Of a stretch of DNA of 64,000 nt, positions 8,834 through 18,732 are shown in pieces. Source of the DNA: Ruminiclostridium sp964415835 (GTDB lineage Bacteria; Bacillota; Clostridia; Acetivibrionales; DSM-1351); contig CAYQCA010000002.1 of the NCBI GenBank assembly GCA_964415835.1, positions 15,507 through 79,506 on the forward strand. Reading direction: 5' to 3'. Position numbers and translations under genes: made by a program. Numbering within the stretch: position 1 is the stretch's first letter; each line of letters opens with the position of its first letter. Under the pieces are notes generated by a model that saw only the letters and a program-made list of their open reading frames with translations, was not told the DNA's origin and searched no databases.

Positions 8834-10388
8834 GATATTTTTCTGCCCGGAACTCCGAAGGAGTCTTTCCAGTAACAGATTTGAATACCTTGCTAAGGTA
8901 AAAGCGGTCATTGAAACCAACTGTTTCGGCAATATCCTTAAGAACAAGGGGTGGCTCTATCATAAGCAGCTCTTTTGCCTTCTCTATTCTGAGTCTTTCT
9001 ATATAGTCATTTGGTGAAATTCCCTTTACTTTTTTATATACCCTGCTCAAATATGGCGGTACCATTCCAAAATTATCTGATAGATTTTGAAGGCTGATCT
9101 GATTGCAAAAATTGGATTTTATATACTGCTCGATTTTGTCAACCAGAGCTTTTTGGCTGTCATCACTCTCAATTTTCAGTTTCTGAGTCCTGAATAGGTC
9201 ATCGATAATAAAGGTTATTCCCTCATACAGGGATCGATATGAGGTAGAATTACTTAAAAGTTCATTGATTTCCATATCAATCTCTACTGTCCTGCTGTCA
9301 GAAATGGAACCCAATGAAATATAAAAAAGATTTAGCAAGTGCTTAATTAACCTTTCCAGGGTCAGTTGCTTAAAGGACTTTTTTTCGCACAGATCCAAAA
9401 GCTTGTGTAGCTCTTGTTTGAGTCTTTCGACCTGAAAGTTCTTTATCAGTATGTTCAAGGTTTTCTCAGTGTTAGCATCAGGCATATTCAAGTCTTCATC
9501 CTGTTGCGTTTCAAACTTGGCTTCATCAAAAACCAAGCTGGACTTTGCAAAACGAATGCTTTTGTTGAGAGTTATTCTTGACCTTTGGATTAGGGTACCG
9601 ACACGGCTGATATCATTTCCTATTGCACCAGCAACAGATGTTATGGGAAAGTCAAATGAATTAAGCTCATTATGTATTCCGATAATAATATTTCTTGCCT
9701 CTACATTGGAATTATCACTTATTCCAAGTATAACGATCTTTTCATTTCCATGCTCACCATCAAGTATCCAGTATGAGTTTTTCCCGTTCATGTGCCTGCC
9801 GATATGGTCCTGGAGGTTGTTCTTTATCCAGAAATCCTTGGCTGGTGTAATCCATGAGCATGAAAAGGTACAGAATGAACCGGAACAAAGCAGCATATAA
9901 TGATATTCATTGAAATCAAATAATTGCATAAGTTTTTCACTTTCCATTTCCAGAGTGGAAAGACTGTTAAAGATTATTTTCTTTAAGGTTTCCAACTGCT
10001 GTTCGCAAATCTTTGTATGAATGTCATCGTATATCTTATTCAGCAGGCTTTTTAAAGAAGTTGGTGATAAAGGTTTCAGCAAATAGTCTGAAACACCAAG
10101 CTGTAGAGCTTTTCTGGCGTATTCAAATTCCTGGTATCCACTTAATACCACTGTAATAATGTTTGATTTTTGCTCATGAAGCCTGCTCACAAGTGTTAAT
10201 CCATCCATGATTGGCATTTTTATATCTGTAAATACAACATCCGGTTTCAGGTTTTCTATACCCTCCAGGGCCTTTTGTCCATCTAGTGCTTCGCCTACCA
10301 CCTTAAAGCTGTTATGAGTCTGCTCAATCATCTGCTTTATTGTTCTTAAAATAAGAGGTTCATCTTCAACAATAAAAACTTTAATCAT
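8826..10388 (-). CDS. AraC-family response regulator (YesN-like)
   Basis: A 520-residue response regulator. The receiver domain occupies residues 1-120, with phosphoacceptor Asp55 in VVFTDIKMP, acidic residues at the start (VEDEP) and the LLKPL lysine near 105. A central linker of about 270 residues follows. The C-terminal AraC-type double helix-turn-helix ends in GFNDRFYLSKVFKSVTGKTP. The start chosen is the ATG at 10388, 8 bp after AAGGGAG; a GTG 9 bp upstream is also possible. It is encoded just downstream of its sensor kinase and divergent from a sugar importer, the usual arrangement in which YesN-like proteins activate the solute-binding-protein gene. Confidence 0.92.
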   Translation of the reverse strand: MIKVFIVEDEPLILRTIKQMIEQTHNSFKVVGEALDGQKALEGIENLKPDVVFTDIKMPIMDGLTLVSRLHEQKSNIITVVLSGYQEFEYARKALQLGVSDYLLKPLSPTSLKSLLNKIYDDIHTKICEQQLETLKKIIFNSLSTLEMESEKLMQLFDFNEYHYMLLCSGSFCTFSCSWITPAKDFWIKNNLQDHIGRHMNGKNSYWILDGEHGNEKIVILGISDNSNVEARNIIIGIHNELNSFDFPITSVAGAIGNDISRVGTLIQRSRITLNKSIRFAKSSLVFDEAKFETQQDEDLNMPDANTEKTLNILIKNFQVERLKQELHKLLDLCEKKSFKQLTLERLIKHLLNLFYISLGSISDSRTVEIDMEINELLSNSTSYRSLYEGITFIIDDLFRTQKLKIESDDSQKALVDKIEQYIKSNFCNQISLQNLSDNFGMVPPYLSRVYKKVKGISPNDYIERLRIEKAKELLMIEPPLVLKDIAETVGFNDRFYLSKVFKSVTGKTPSEFRAEKYQA

Positions 10389-10451
10389 CCAAAACACTCC
10401 CTTAAATTCTATTAAAATTATAATTGTGTTGAATATATATTACTACAGGTG

Positions 10452-12263
10452 CTAGTCTTTGATGGAGCCACCAATTACTACAGTTGAACCACCTTCGGGT
10501 TTATTAAAGATATTGAATATTACATCGTTTCCATATAAAAGTCTTAACCTCATATATATATTTATCATACCCAAGCCACCGATTTCAAGTTTGTCAAATA
10601 TTTTTCCGGAGTGGGTATCCGCTGTATACTGCTGCACTTGACTCAATATTCTTTCATTTGTGATTTTATTAAAACCACAGCCGTTGTCGGAAACCTTTAT
10701 GAACCATTTTCCGTTTTCAGCGTGTCCGGTAATTTCTACTCTGAATGGGGGGGGCTGGTTTTTGAAACCATGAACAAAACTGTTTTCAACTATGGGCTGT
10801 AGAATTAACTTGGGTACCTTAATTGAAAACAGGCTTTGATCTACTGACAGCCGATATTCAAGCAGGTCCTCAAATCTCCATTTGTTTAGCTTAAGGTAGT
10901 TTTCTGCATGTTGGAGTTCGTCTTTTATGGTAATATCTGTACTGTCAAAAGATGCTACATATCTGAGCATATCGGAAAGCTCCGAACACATGCTGACTAC
11001 CTTGTAGTTAGCTTCCTCGTTTGCCAGACCGCTAATTCCCATGAGTGTATTGTATAAAAAGTGAGGATTCATTTGCGCTTGAAGTGCAAGCAGATGTGCA
11101 TGAGCCTCACCTGCCCGGGCTTGAATAGTTTGTTCCATTGATTCCTTAAGCCTGCTTAGGGTTTTATTAAAAGCCTCATTTAGCAGTGCAACTTCATTGT
11201 TGCCCACATGGTTGCTAAGGTTAATGGAGAGGTTTTCCAGGGAGAGTTTTTTTACAAGGACCCGCATTTCTCTGATGGGGGCTGTAAGACCCTTTGAAAT
11301 CAAGTACATAATGAAGAGCGTTAAAACTATTAATAGAAAACCGAAGATTAGAAAGATGTTTCGAAGGAAATATACTGGTGACATAAATTCATGTTTGGGT
11401 TGTGAGGCGATGACCTTCCAGCTTGTATAGGAAAGGTTATTTATGTAGACTAGTTCTTCTGTATTATCACTGGGGCGGGTCAGCGTCTTGCCGCTGATAT
11501 TGTTTAAGCTGTAATAATATATGGCTTCAGATTTAGAATACTTGTTAACCGGGTATATGATATTTCCATTTTCATCAAAAATAATTATTTTCAGACTGCT
11601 TTTGTCGCCTGTGTTGCAGATGCCCTCAACCATTTCATATGGTTGCTGTACCTCAACAAAGCCCAAATTATTATTGGCTCCGTAAGTTGCAAACATTTCT
11701 CTCCTGAAGGATATGACCAGAGGTGAAAGCTTGTCAAGAATAAACTCATCCTTGTGAGGGGGAATTATCACACTTCTGTCATAAGTCTTTTTCATGTTTT
11801 CATATAAATATGTATTTTTAAAAAAGCTGGGCGGTGGAGATTTGTACTCCACAGCCTTACCAACGGAAACATAGTCTCCATTCTCATTGAATATGCATAT
11901 TCTCCTGACGGTGGACTTGATGCTGTTGATTGAAACCAATATATTTCTGGCTTTTTTTGCCGAGTCAAAATTGTACTCATAATAATTCTGACCATTCTTA
12001 TGAAATTCAATTGAATCAGCCATAATTTCCTGTATGTCTTTACTGAACAGTACCTGCGTAGTAACTGTGTCAATTTCTTTGAGCATTGAATCTAACCCTG
12101 CAGATATTTTTTCTACTGATTGCTTCATACTTTTAACTTCTCTGTCAAACAGTATTGAAGATATATATGAATAGAAGATAAGCGCTAACACTAAAAGGAT
12201 TGAGGTTATAAAAATAGAATAATAAATAAAGACCTTACGCTGAAAACTGATCCTGCTAAACAT
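10452..12263 (-). CDS. Sensor histidine kinase (YesM-like)
   Basis: A 603-residue membrane kinase. An N-terminal membrane helix (about residues 12-35), a large extracytoplasmic sensing region and a second helix near residues 300-320 lead to a HAMP linker. A His_kinase domain with the NPHFLYNTL phosphoacceptor motif follows, then an HATPase domain containing VENSFVHGF, SDNGCGF and GGLGMINIYMRLRLLYG. It senses an extracellular sugar or a loaded binding protein and phosphorylates the adjacent response regulator. ATG follows an AAAGGAC ribosome-binding site. Gene spacing to the regulator is 63 bp. Confidence 0.93.
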   Translation of the reverse strand: MFSRISFQRKVFIYYSIFITSILLVLALIFYSYISSILFDREVKSMKQSVEKISAGLDSMLKEIDTVTTQVLFSKDIQEIMADSIEFHKNGQNYYEYNFDSAKKARNILVSINSIKSTVRRICIFNENGDYVSVGKAVEYKSPPPSFFKNTYLYENMKKTYDRSVIIPPHKDEFILDKLSPLVISFRREMFATYGANNNLGFVEVQQPYEMVEGICNTGDKSSLKIIIFDENGNIIYPVNKYSKSEAIYYYSLNNISGKTLTRPSDNTEELVYINNLSYTSWKVIASQPKHEFMSPVYFLRNIFLIFGFLLIVLTLFIMYLISKGLTAPIREMRVLVKKLSLENLSINLSNHVGNNEVALLNEAFNKTLSRLKESMEQTIQARAGEAHAHLLALQAQMNPHFLYNTLMGISGLANEEANYKVVSMCSELSDMLRYVASFDSTDITIKDELQHAENYLKLNKWRFEDLLEYRLSVDQSLFSIKVPKLILQPIVENSFVHGFKNQPPPFRVEITGHAENGKWFIKVSDNGCGFNKITNERILSQVQQYTADTHSGKIFDKLEIGGLGMINIYMRLRLLYGNDVIFNIFNKPEGGSTVVIGGSIKD

Positions 12264-12428
12264 AAGAAAAGTCCTTTCGATCTTTAAATAGTTGACAAAA
12301 ACAATTATATCATATTTTATTTAAACCAATATATAAATTTTATGTACGAAAAGTACACACTATTTGTTAAGAAAATTTCATTCCCAATGACATGAAAAAA
12401 GATTAAAATAGCAACATGAGAGCTCTTA

Positions 12429-12434
12429 TATAAT
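12429..12434 (+). promoter_or_regulatory. -10 box of solute-binding-protein promoter
   Basis: TATAAT lies 29 bp before the ATG of the binding-protein gene. No good -35 hexamer is found at the expected distance, which fits an activator-dependent promoter controlled by the divergent response regulator. Confidence 0.5.
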
Positions 12435-12462
12435 ATGTGGAAATTTAAAGGAGGATCTGTTC

Positions 12463-13818
12463 ATGAATAATAAGTTTTTCAGAGTTATAGCTGTACTGGT
12501 TATGATAACTTGCCTAATATCCATGGTAGCTTGCAGTAATTCAGGAAAAGAAAGCGCTGCACAGAACAGTCAGACAGAAAGTACCGATACCACTGCTAAA
12601 CAAGAGTCTACAGCCCCCGAGAAAAAAGCCGAGCCTGTTACACTTACCTTTGCAACCTTTAATGAGTGGATAACACAGGGAGAAGGAATAAGTAAAGTAT
12701 TCAAAATGTATGAAGAAGCAACAGGAAATAAGATAAAGCAGGACATCTATCCTAACGATCAGTTTACAAACCTGCTGGCAGCGAAGCTTGCAACCGGTGA
12801 TGTTCCTGATTTTTATGCAATAAACATGGGAGAGCAGTACATACCATACACCAACCTGGAGCCTTTGGATGGCCCATGGATAGACAAAATGGTGCCTGCG
12901 GCAAAGGTAAACGCTACAAGAAAGTCTGATGGAAAAGTTTGTATGGCTTACTTCAATCCTGTAACATATCTTTGCGCTATATATAATAAAGATGTTTTTA
13001 ATAAGGCAGGAGTAAAAGCTCCCCTGATGACATACCAGCAATTACTGGATGCATGCAAGGCAATTGAAAAGATAGGAGTAACACCTATATACTTGATGGG
13101 TAAGGAAGTATGGACAGCTGAAATGATACCTGGCCTTGGTGGTGTTTATCTTTTCAAGAAAGACCCCGGTCTGGCAGATAAACTTAAAAAGAATGAGCTC
13201 AAGCCATCTGAGTCTCCAGAGTTTGTTGACTTAATAAAGCGTGCACTGGCACTAAAGCCATATATAAACAAAGATTTCATGTCTGTACCTTTAACGGCTG
13301 GTGTAGGCCAGGTTGCAGAGGGCAAGTGCGCAATGACTATAATGGGTGATTGGTATTATGATGAAGTAGCCAAAAACTACCCTGATAAAGTTGCGAATAC
13401 TGGAATTATGCCGATTACTCTGGGTGATGACTATATAAGTGCTATCTCAAGTTTCAACCAAAGGGCATTTGCTGTGCCGGCTGCAGCACAATACAAGGAG
13501 CAGGCAAAGGAAGCTATTAACTTCTTTATGCAGCCTGAAAACTTTAAAACCCTGATTTCACCGTTCAAGGGAGCAAGCCCATATGAAGGATATGAAATTG
13601 AAATGAATCAGTGGCAAAAAGAAATGGTAGATTTACTCAAACAGAATAATATACCTATAACAGATTCTTACCTGAATGAAACAGGAGCGTTTGCTTGGGG
13701 GCCTGGATTCCAGGTATATCAGGAAGTTTTTGCTGGTAAGGATATAAACAAGGCACTGGATGACTGGTATAACGAATATGTGAAGCTGAATAAAGCAAAG
13801 AAGACTCCGGGTTTCTAA
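12463..13818 (+). CDS. Sugar ABC transporter substrate-binding lipoprotein
   Basis: A 451-residue extracellular solute-binding protein. The signal peptide runs from residue 1 to about 24 and ends in a lipobox, SMVAC, so the mature protein is anchored by a lipidated cysteine on the outer face of the membrane. A Ser/Thr/Glu-rich linker (about residues 26-55) precedes the binding domain, which has the type-1 sugar-binding layout (family 1 of solute-binding proteins). It is read from AAAGGAGG and precedes two permease genes, with a hairpin between. It is probably activated by the divergent YesN/YesM pair. The cargo is unknown but may be the substrate of the downstream GH106-like enzyme. Confidence 0.92.
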   Translation: MNNKFFRVIAVLVMITCLISMVACSNSGKESAAQNSQTESTDTTAKQESTAPEKKAEPVTLTFATFNEWITQGEGISKVFKMYEEATGNKIKQDIYPNDQFTNLLAAKLATGDVPDFYAINMGEQYIPYTNLEPLDGPWIDKMVPAAKVNATRKSDGKVCMAYFNPVTYLCAIYNKDVFNKAGVKAPLMTYQQLLDACKAIEKIGVTPIYLMGKEVWTAEMIPGLGGVYLFKKDPGLADKLKKNELKPSESPEFVDLIKRALALKPYINKDFMSVPLTAGVGQVAEGKCAMTIMGDWYYDEVAKNYPDKVANTGIMPITLGDDYISAISSFNQRAFAVPAAAQYKEQAKEAINFFMQPENFKTLISPFKGASPYEGYEIEMNQWQKEMVDLLKQNNIPITDSYLNETGAFAWGPGFQVYQEVFAGKDINKALDDWYNEYVKLNKAKKTPGF

Positions 13819-13850
13819 TAAAAACTCAGTGATATTAAAGTAGATTAGTG

Positions 13851-13883
13851 TAATATGCCTTAACATTCCGTTAAGGCATATTA
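13851..13883 (+). terminator. Intercistronic hairpin after the binding-protein gene
   Basis: Perfect 13-bp stem (taatatgccttaa / ttaaggcatatta) with a 7-nt loop lies between the binding-protein gene and the first permease. There is no T-tract after it. It probably stabilises the upstream message or partly terminates, so that more binding protein than permease is made. Confidence 0.7.
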
Positions 13884-13902
13884 CAACAGAAAAGGTGATT
13901 TT

Positions 13903-14787
13903 ATGCGTTCAACAAATATAACAAAACACTATACACCACTGTTTGTGATGCCAGCTTTTATCCTTTTTAGTTTATTTTTTATTATCCCAAATATTGCGGG
14001 GTTATTTCTGGGATTTACAGACTGGTCCCAGTATTATCCACTTCAGCCCTCATTCAATGGACTCAACAATTTTAAGGATATGGTCAAGTCATCAATATTT
14101 ATTACTGCTGTAAAAAATACATTCTCGTTTGCTATATCAACAACTCTGATTAAGGTAGTTTTAGGATTGTTGCTTGCTATAGTTCTAAACAACAGTGTTA
14201 AACTAAAGGAATTATACAGGACTATAATATTCTCTCCGGTTGTAGTAAATCCTCTTGTAATAGCGCTAGTGTTCAGCGCATTATATAATCCAACATATGG
14301 CCCTATTAATATATTTCTAAAAAGTGTTGGACTAGGTTTTCTTCAGAGAAATTGGCTCACCGACCCAGGAGTTGCTATGGGCTCCATTGCCGCAATGGAA
14401 GTATGGATGGGTATTGGTATAATAGTTGTGATATTTTTATCGGGACTGCAAACAGTGCCGAAAGAGTATTATGAGTCTGCTAAAATAGATGGAGCCAATG
14501 AAACACAACAGCTTTTGTATATAACGATACCGCTCATTTTTCAGTCACTGACAATTTGCTCTATTTTGTCTCTTTTAAGAGGCATAGGAGTTTTTGCCCA
14601 GGTATATGGGCTTACAAATGGAGGACCGGCAGATGCTACACAGGTTTATGGGACTTTTATGTTCAAATCTTTTGGCCAAGGTTTATACGGTTTTTCAGCA
14701 GCAGCCGGTCTTGTATTCACAATATTTGTATCTCTAATCAGCTTCTTGTTACTTGGCTTTTTCAAGAAAATGGAGGTAGAGTACTAA
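13903..14787 (+). CDS. Sugar ABC transporter permease (MalF-like)
   Basis: A 294-residue CUT1 permease with six predicted membrane helices. The first is at about residues 12-35. The EAA loop YESAKIDGANETQQLLYITIP contacts the ATPase from the cytoplasm. ATG follows AAAAGGTG. Its stop codon abuts the start of the next permease, so the two are translationally coupled and form the heterodimeric channel. Confidence 0.93.
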   Translation: MRSTNITKHYTPLFVMPAFILFSLFFIIPNIAGLFLGFTDWSQYYPLQPSFNGLNNFKDMVKSSIFITAVKNTFSFAISTTLIKVVLGLLLAIVLNNSVKLKELYRTIIFSPVVVNPLVIALVFSALYNPTYGPINIFLKSVGLGFLQRNWLTDPGVAMGSIAAMEVWMGIGIIVVIFLSGLQTVPKEYYESAKIDGANETQQLLYITIPLIFQSLTICSILSLLRGIGVFAQVYGLTNGGPADATQVYGTFMFKSFGQGLYGFSAAAGLVFTIFVSLISFLLLGFFKKMEVEY

Positions 14788-15615
14788 ATGATAAATAAAA
14801 CTAAAATAAAACCTAAAAAAATTACAATAGAAGTAGTAATGTTTTGTATTGTTTTGGTTTACATTATTCCTATATGGATGGTATTAATAAATTCTTTGAA
14901 AACTACAGAAGAGGCGAATAAGTTTGAACTCAGTTTTCCAAAGGTATGGCACTTTGAAAATTATGTAAAGGTATTTACAGAGTCATCGGCATTCAGAGCT
15001 TTTCTGAATGGACTTACAATATCTGTTTGTGTAGGCATTGTGGCAGTATTTTTAACATCCATGGCAGCGTTTTTTATATCCAGATCCAGCACGAAATTTG
15101 CTAAATTCTCATACAGCTACTTTGTATCGGGCTTAATAATTCCTGTAGCTGTTATACCAACGTATTTTGCACTGCTTTCTTTAAAACTGAACAACACTTA
15201 TATAGGACTTATACTGGTATTCATTACCTATACAATTCCACTTAGCATATTTCTTTATGCAGGCTTTATCAAAACTGTTCCAAGGGAGATGGATGAGGCT
15301 GCTATTGTAGATGGATGCGGAAGCTTCCGCATGTTTTTCAAGGTAGTATTTCCTTTGTTGTCCCCAGTTACCATAACCGTTGTAGTCTTTAATTTTATCG
15401 GCGTATGGAACGATGTAACCACATTCCTGTACTTCGCAGGTGGTGACAAGTGGGCTCTGCCTATGACGGTTTATGTTTTCTTCGGCAAGTACAATCAGTA
15501 CTGGAACCTGGTTTTTGCAGATATAATATTTACTATCATACCTTGCCTCTTATTGTATATTTTTGGTCAAAGATACGTTGTAGCCGGTATGACGGCGGGA
15601 GCAGTTAAAGCCTGA
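14788..15615 (+). CDS. Sugar ABC transporter permease (MalG-like)
   Basis: A 275-residue partner permease whose ATG directly follows the stop of the previous gene; its ribosome-binding site GGAGGT lies within that gene. It has six hydrophobic segments and an EAA loop (DEAAIVDGCGSFRMFFKVVFP). It completes the importer started by the binding protein at 12463. No ATPase gene is present in the cluster. Confidence 0.93.
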   Translation: MINKTKIKPKKITIEVVMFCIVLVYIIPIWMVLINSLKTTEEANKFELSFPKVWHFENYVKVFTESSAFRAFLNGLTISVCVGIVAVFLTSMAAFFISRSSTKFAKFSYSYFVSGLIIPVAVIPTYFALLSLKLNNTYIGLILVFITYTIPLSIFLYAGFIKTVPREMDEAAIVDGCGSFRMFFKVVFPLLSPVTITVVVFNFIGVWNDVTTFLYFAGGDKWALPMTVYVFFGKYNQYWNLVFADIIFTIIPCLLLYIFGQRYVVAGMTAGAVKA

Positions 15616-15692
15616 TTAAGCAGTGTTTTAATTCCTTAGTTTTGGATATGGACTGTTTTTTTATAACTGAGTTATCAAATGGGGTATATAAC

Positions 15693-18632
15693 TTGATTAC
15701 TAATAAAGAGATGAGAAACAACTTTAAAAATCCTCCTCCAGAATTCCGTTCCGTACCCTTCTGGGCATGGAATGACAAGCTTTCCGAAAAAGAACTTTCA
15801 AGCCAGATTTACGATATGAAAGACAAAGGAATGGGAGGCTTTTTCATTCATTCCCGTGAGGGCTTGGAAACAGAATATATGGGAGATGAATGGTTATACC
15901 TGGTCAAAAGTGCTGTAAGCACTGCAAAGGAAGCTGGCCTTAATGCCTGGCTGTATGATGAAGACAGATTTCCATCAGGCGGGGCAGGCGGTGCAGTATC
16001 CAAAAGTGGCGGAGACAGCTGCAGGTCTAAGGCTTTGACACTTGAAATCATTCGTGACAAGTTAAATGATGTTGGAAATAATGTTTTAGCTTTCTTTAAG
16101 GCAAATATAAAGGACGAACAAATATATTCATGTGAAAGCTCATCTGCTTTGGCATATGGTATACTGGCTGAAAATGAAGCGTTTCTGGTATTCAGAGTAG
16201 AAGTTTCGGGTCCCTGTGAGTGGTTTAATAGTGAGGCACCTGTAGACAATTTGAATCCGGATGCTGTTGCACACTTCATTGCTGATACACATGAAATTTA
16301 TAAAAAACATATAGGGGCAGAGTTTGGGAATACAGTTCGGGGTATATTTACAGATGAGCCAAATATAGCAGACCCCCATTCCGTATACAGTGGAGAAAGA
16401 GCATGGATACCATGGACTGATGGGTTTGCTGAGATATTTAATCAAAAAAGGGGATATGATATCATTGACTATCTCCCTTATATATTCTTTAATGGGGAGA
16501 AATCTTCGAAAATAAGACATGACTACTGGAGAACCATTACAGAAAGATTTTGTGAGGCATACTCGAAACAAATCGGAAACTGGTGTAAAGAAAATGAAAT
16601 TTCCTTTACAGGGCATTATCTGGCTGAGCACAACTTGGGTATCGCAACACGGGTTAGCGGTGCAATAATGCCACATTACAGATATCAGCAGATTCCCGGA
16701 ATCGACATGCTGGCTGAACAAACACAGGAATATCTGACAGTAAAGCAATGTACCAGTGTTGCCAATCAGTATGGAAGACGGTACTCCATATCCGAAATGT
16801 ACGGATGTACAGGGTGGGATTTTACCTTTGAAGGGCAGAAATGGGTAGGTGACTGGCAATTTGTAATGGGCATCAACCTAAGATGCCAGCATCATGCGCA
16901 GTACAGCATAAAGGGATGTAGAAAGAGGGATTTTCCCCCTTCATTTAACTATAATAACTCCTGGTGGAAATACAATAAAATTGTAGAAGATTATTTTTCC
17001 AGAGTTGCTGCAGTTATCAGTGAGGGAAGTGCAATTAGAGATGTACTTGTTATTCATCCTTCTTCTACAGTATGGTCCATGACCGCATCCTACCCGTATA
17101 AATACCTCCAGTGGAACGATCCGAGCTTGATTGAAATAAATAATTACCAGGAAAAAATTGATGGATTCATAAAGATTCTGCTTGGCTCACATTATGATTT
17201 CGATTTTGGAGACGAAACCATAATAGAAGAAAAAGGCAGGGTTAAGGATAATAAGGTNNNNNNNNNNNNNNNNNNNNNNNNNNNNNNNNNNNNNNNNNNN
17301 NNNNNNNNNNNNNNNNNNNNNNNNNNNNNNNNNNNNNNNNNNNNNNNNNNNNNNNNNCGGGTAAGTATTTGCAATAAGAGTATGGTAGAGGCAGAACAAT
17401 TTCTTTACCTGTTTAAGGAACTGCCCGAGTGTTATACTTTTTTTATTGTTAATAACGACAGATATAATTCTCATGATGTAATGATTACGGTGCCTGTTAC
17501 GGGAAGGCTAGAAGAATGGAATCCCTTAAATGGAGTTATAAAAGAATTAAGCATCAGGAAAAATGAAGATAAAACCAGCTTCATTCACAGTTTCGGTCCG
17601 GCAGGCTCTGGCTTATTTGTGATTTATAAAAATGAAAAACCAAAGTACGAAAACATCAATTTTAAATTTGCTCAATCTTATCTAGCAGAAATACCGTATG
17701 GAGCTCTTGCACCTGTATGCAAATTTTCACGTACTCAGCCAAATGCACTTCTTTTGGATGTATGTGTATTCAGAGTCGGGGATGGAGAATGGTCTGAAAA
17801 AATGTTCGTCTGGCAGGCACAGCGCAAACTAAGGGATGAGCTGGGAATGAGACAGATTTATTATAATGGTCTGCCACAAAGATACAGATGGGTAAATGAG
17901 CCCCATATTAAAGATGGAACCCATGTAGAGTTTAAATTCTCTTTTAACATAGAGGATATTCCTGAAAATGACACATATCTTGCTGTAGAAATGGTGAGAA
18001 ACTTTGATATCTGTCTGAATGGCAATGAAGTTCCTAATATTCCTGTTGGATGGTTTATAGATAAAAGCTTTGAGAAAGTAAAGCTTAAAGGACTGTCAAA
18101 GGGAGAAAATGAAGTGGTGCTATCCTGCAAATATAAAAATAGTATGGAGATTGAAGACTGCTGCATAATTGGTGACTTTGGAGTAAATTTGGATAGGTAC
18201 ATAACCAACGAGCCGGATATTTTGCATCTCGGGGATTGGTGCCTGCAAGGGTATTTCCATTACTCAGGCAGCATTATCTATCATTTTGATTTTGAATATA
18301 ATGAAACTTCCAATAAAAAACTTATTCTGGAACTTGGTAAATATAATGCAGTAACTGTGGAGGTCAGAGTTAACGGTGATACAGCGGGACATGTCCCGTG
18401 GCTGGCTGCAAATAGAATTGATATAACGCATTTTCTGGTACAGGGATTTAACAGGATTGACATTGAAGTCATGGGAAGCCAAAGGAATATTTTTGGACCT
18501 TTTCATCAAAAGGGAACCCATAATCCCTGGGTGGATTGGGATTTCTTTGAACGGTCTGGATCAAGAAATGAACCATATTATGTAGTTCAGCATTATGGGT
18601 TGATGGAGCAGGTAAAAATATATATCGTTTAA
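15693..18632 (+). CDS. GH106-like glycoside hydrolase (interrupted by a sequence gap)
   Basis: A large cytoplasmic protein, about 980 residues as drawn, resembling the GH106 alpha-L-rhamnosidase group and its relatives. The N-terminal barrel begins NPPPEFRSVPFWAWNDKLS and contains WLYDEDRFPSGGAGG. The later block GWDFTFEGQKWVGDWQ and RKRDFPPSFNYNNSWW is typical. The last 250 residues look like a sugar-binding beta-sandwich. A 100-N gap covers 17258-17357; the true missing length is unknown and frame continuity is only apparent. I chose TTG 15693, preceded by GGGG at 8 bp; ATG at 15642 or 15711 are alternatives. It lies downstream of an importer and probably hydrolyses the imported glycan. Confidence 0.7.
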   Translation: MITNKEMRNNFKNPPPEFRSVPFWAWNDKLSEKELSSQIYDMKDKGMGGFFIHSREGLETEYMGDEWLYLVKSAVSTAKEAGLNAWLYDEDRFPSGGAGGAVSKSGGDSCRSKALTLEIIRDKLNDVGNNVLAFFKANIKDEQIYSCESSSALAYGILAENEAFLVFRVEVSGPCEWFNSEAPVDNLNPDAVAHFIADTHEIYKKHIGAEFGNTVRGIFTDEPNIADPHSVYSGERAWIPWTDGFAEIFNQKRGYDIIDYLPYIFFNGEKSSKIRHDYWRTITERFCEAYSKQIGNWCKENEISFTGHYLAEHNLGIATRVSGAIMPHYRYQQIPGIDMLAEQTQEYLTVKQCTSVANQYGRRYSISEMYGCTGWDFTFEGQKWVGDWQFVMGINLRCQHHAQYSIKGCRKRDFPPSFNYNNSWWKYNKIVEDYFSRVAAVISEGSAIRDVLVIHPSSTVWSMTASYPYKYLQWNDPSLIEINNYQEKIDGFIKILLGSHYDFDFGDETIIEEKGRVKDNKXXXXXXXXXXXXXXXXXXXXXXXXXXXXXXXXXXRVSICNKSMVEAEQFLYLFKELPECYTFFIVNNDRYNSHDVMITVPVTGRLEEWNPLNGVIKELSIRKNEDKTSFIHSFGPAGSGLFVIYKNEKPKYENINFKFAQSYLAEIPYGALAPVCKFSRTQPNALLLDVCVFRVGDGEWSEKMFVWQAQRKLRDELGMRQIYYNGLPQRYRWVNEPHIKDGTHVEFKFSFNIEDIPENDTYLAVEMVRNFDICLNGNEVPNIPVGWFIDKSFEKVKLKGLSKGENEVVLSCKYKNSMEIEDCCIIGDFGVNLDRYITNEPDILHLGDWCLQGYFHYSGSIIYHFDFEYNETSNKKLILELGKYNAVTVEVRVNGDTAGHVPWLAANRIDITHFLVQGFNRIDIEVMGSQRNIFGPFHQKGTHNPWVDWDFFERSGSRNEPYYVVQHYGLMEQVKIYIV
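17258..17357. other. Assembly gap (100 N)
   Basis: Exactly 100 unknown bases inside the GH106-like gene. This is a conventional placeholder length, so the real distance may differ. Confidence 0.99.
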
Positions 18633-18732
18633 ATAGATTTCCATCCATACGCTTTTAGTAAATACTTGTGCTCTATTATCCAATAAGTTAGATAAAGATT
18701 GCATTTAAATTCTTTTGTTAGGAGGTGGTCTT

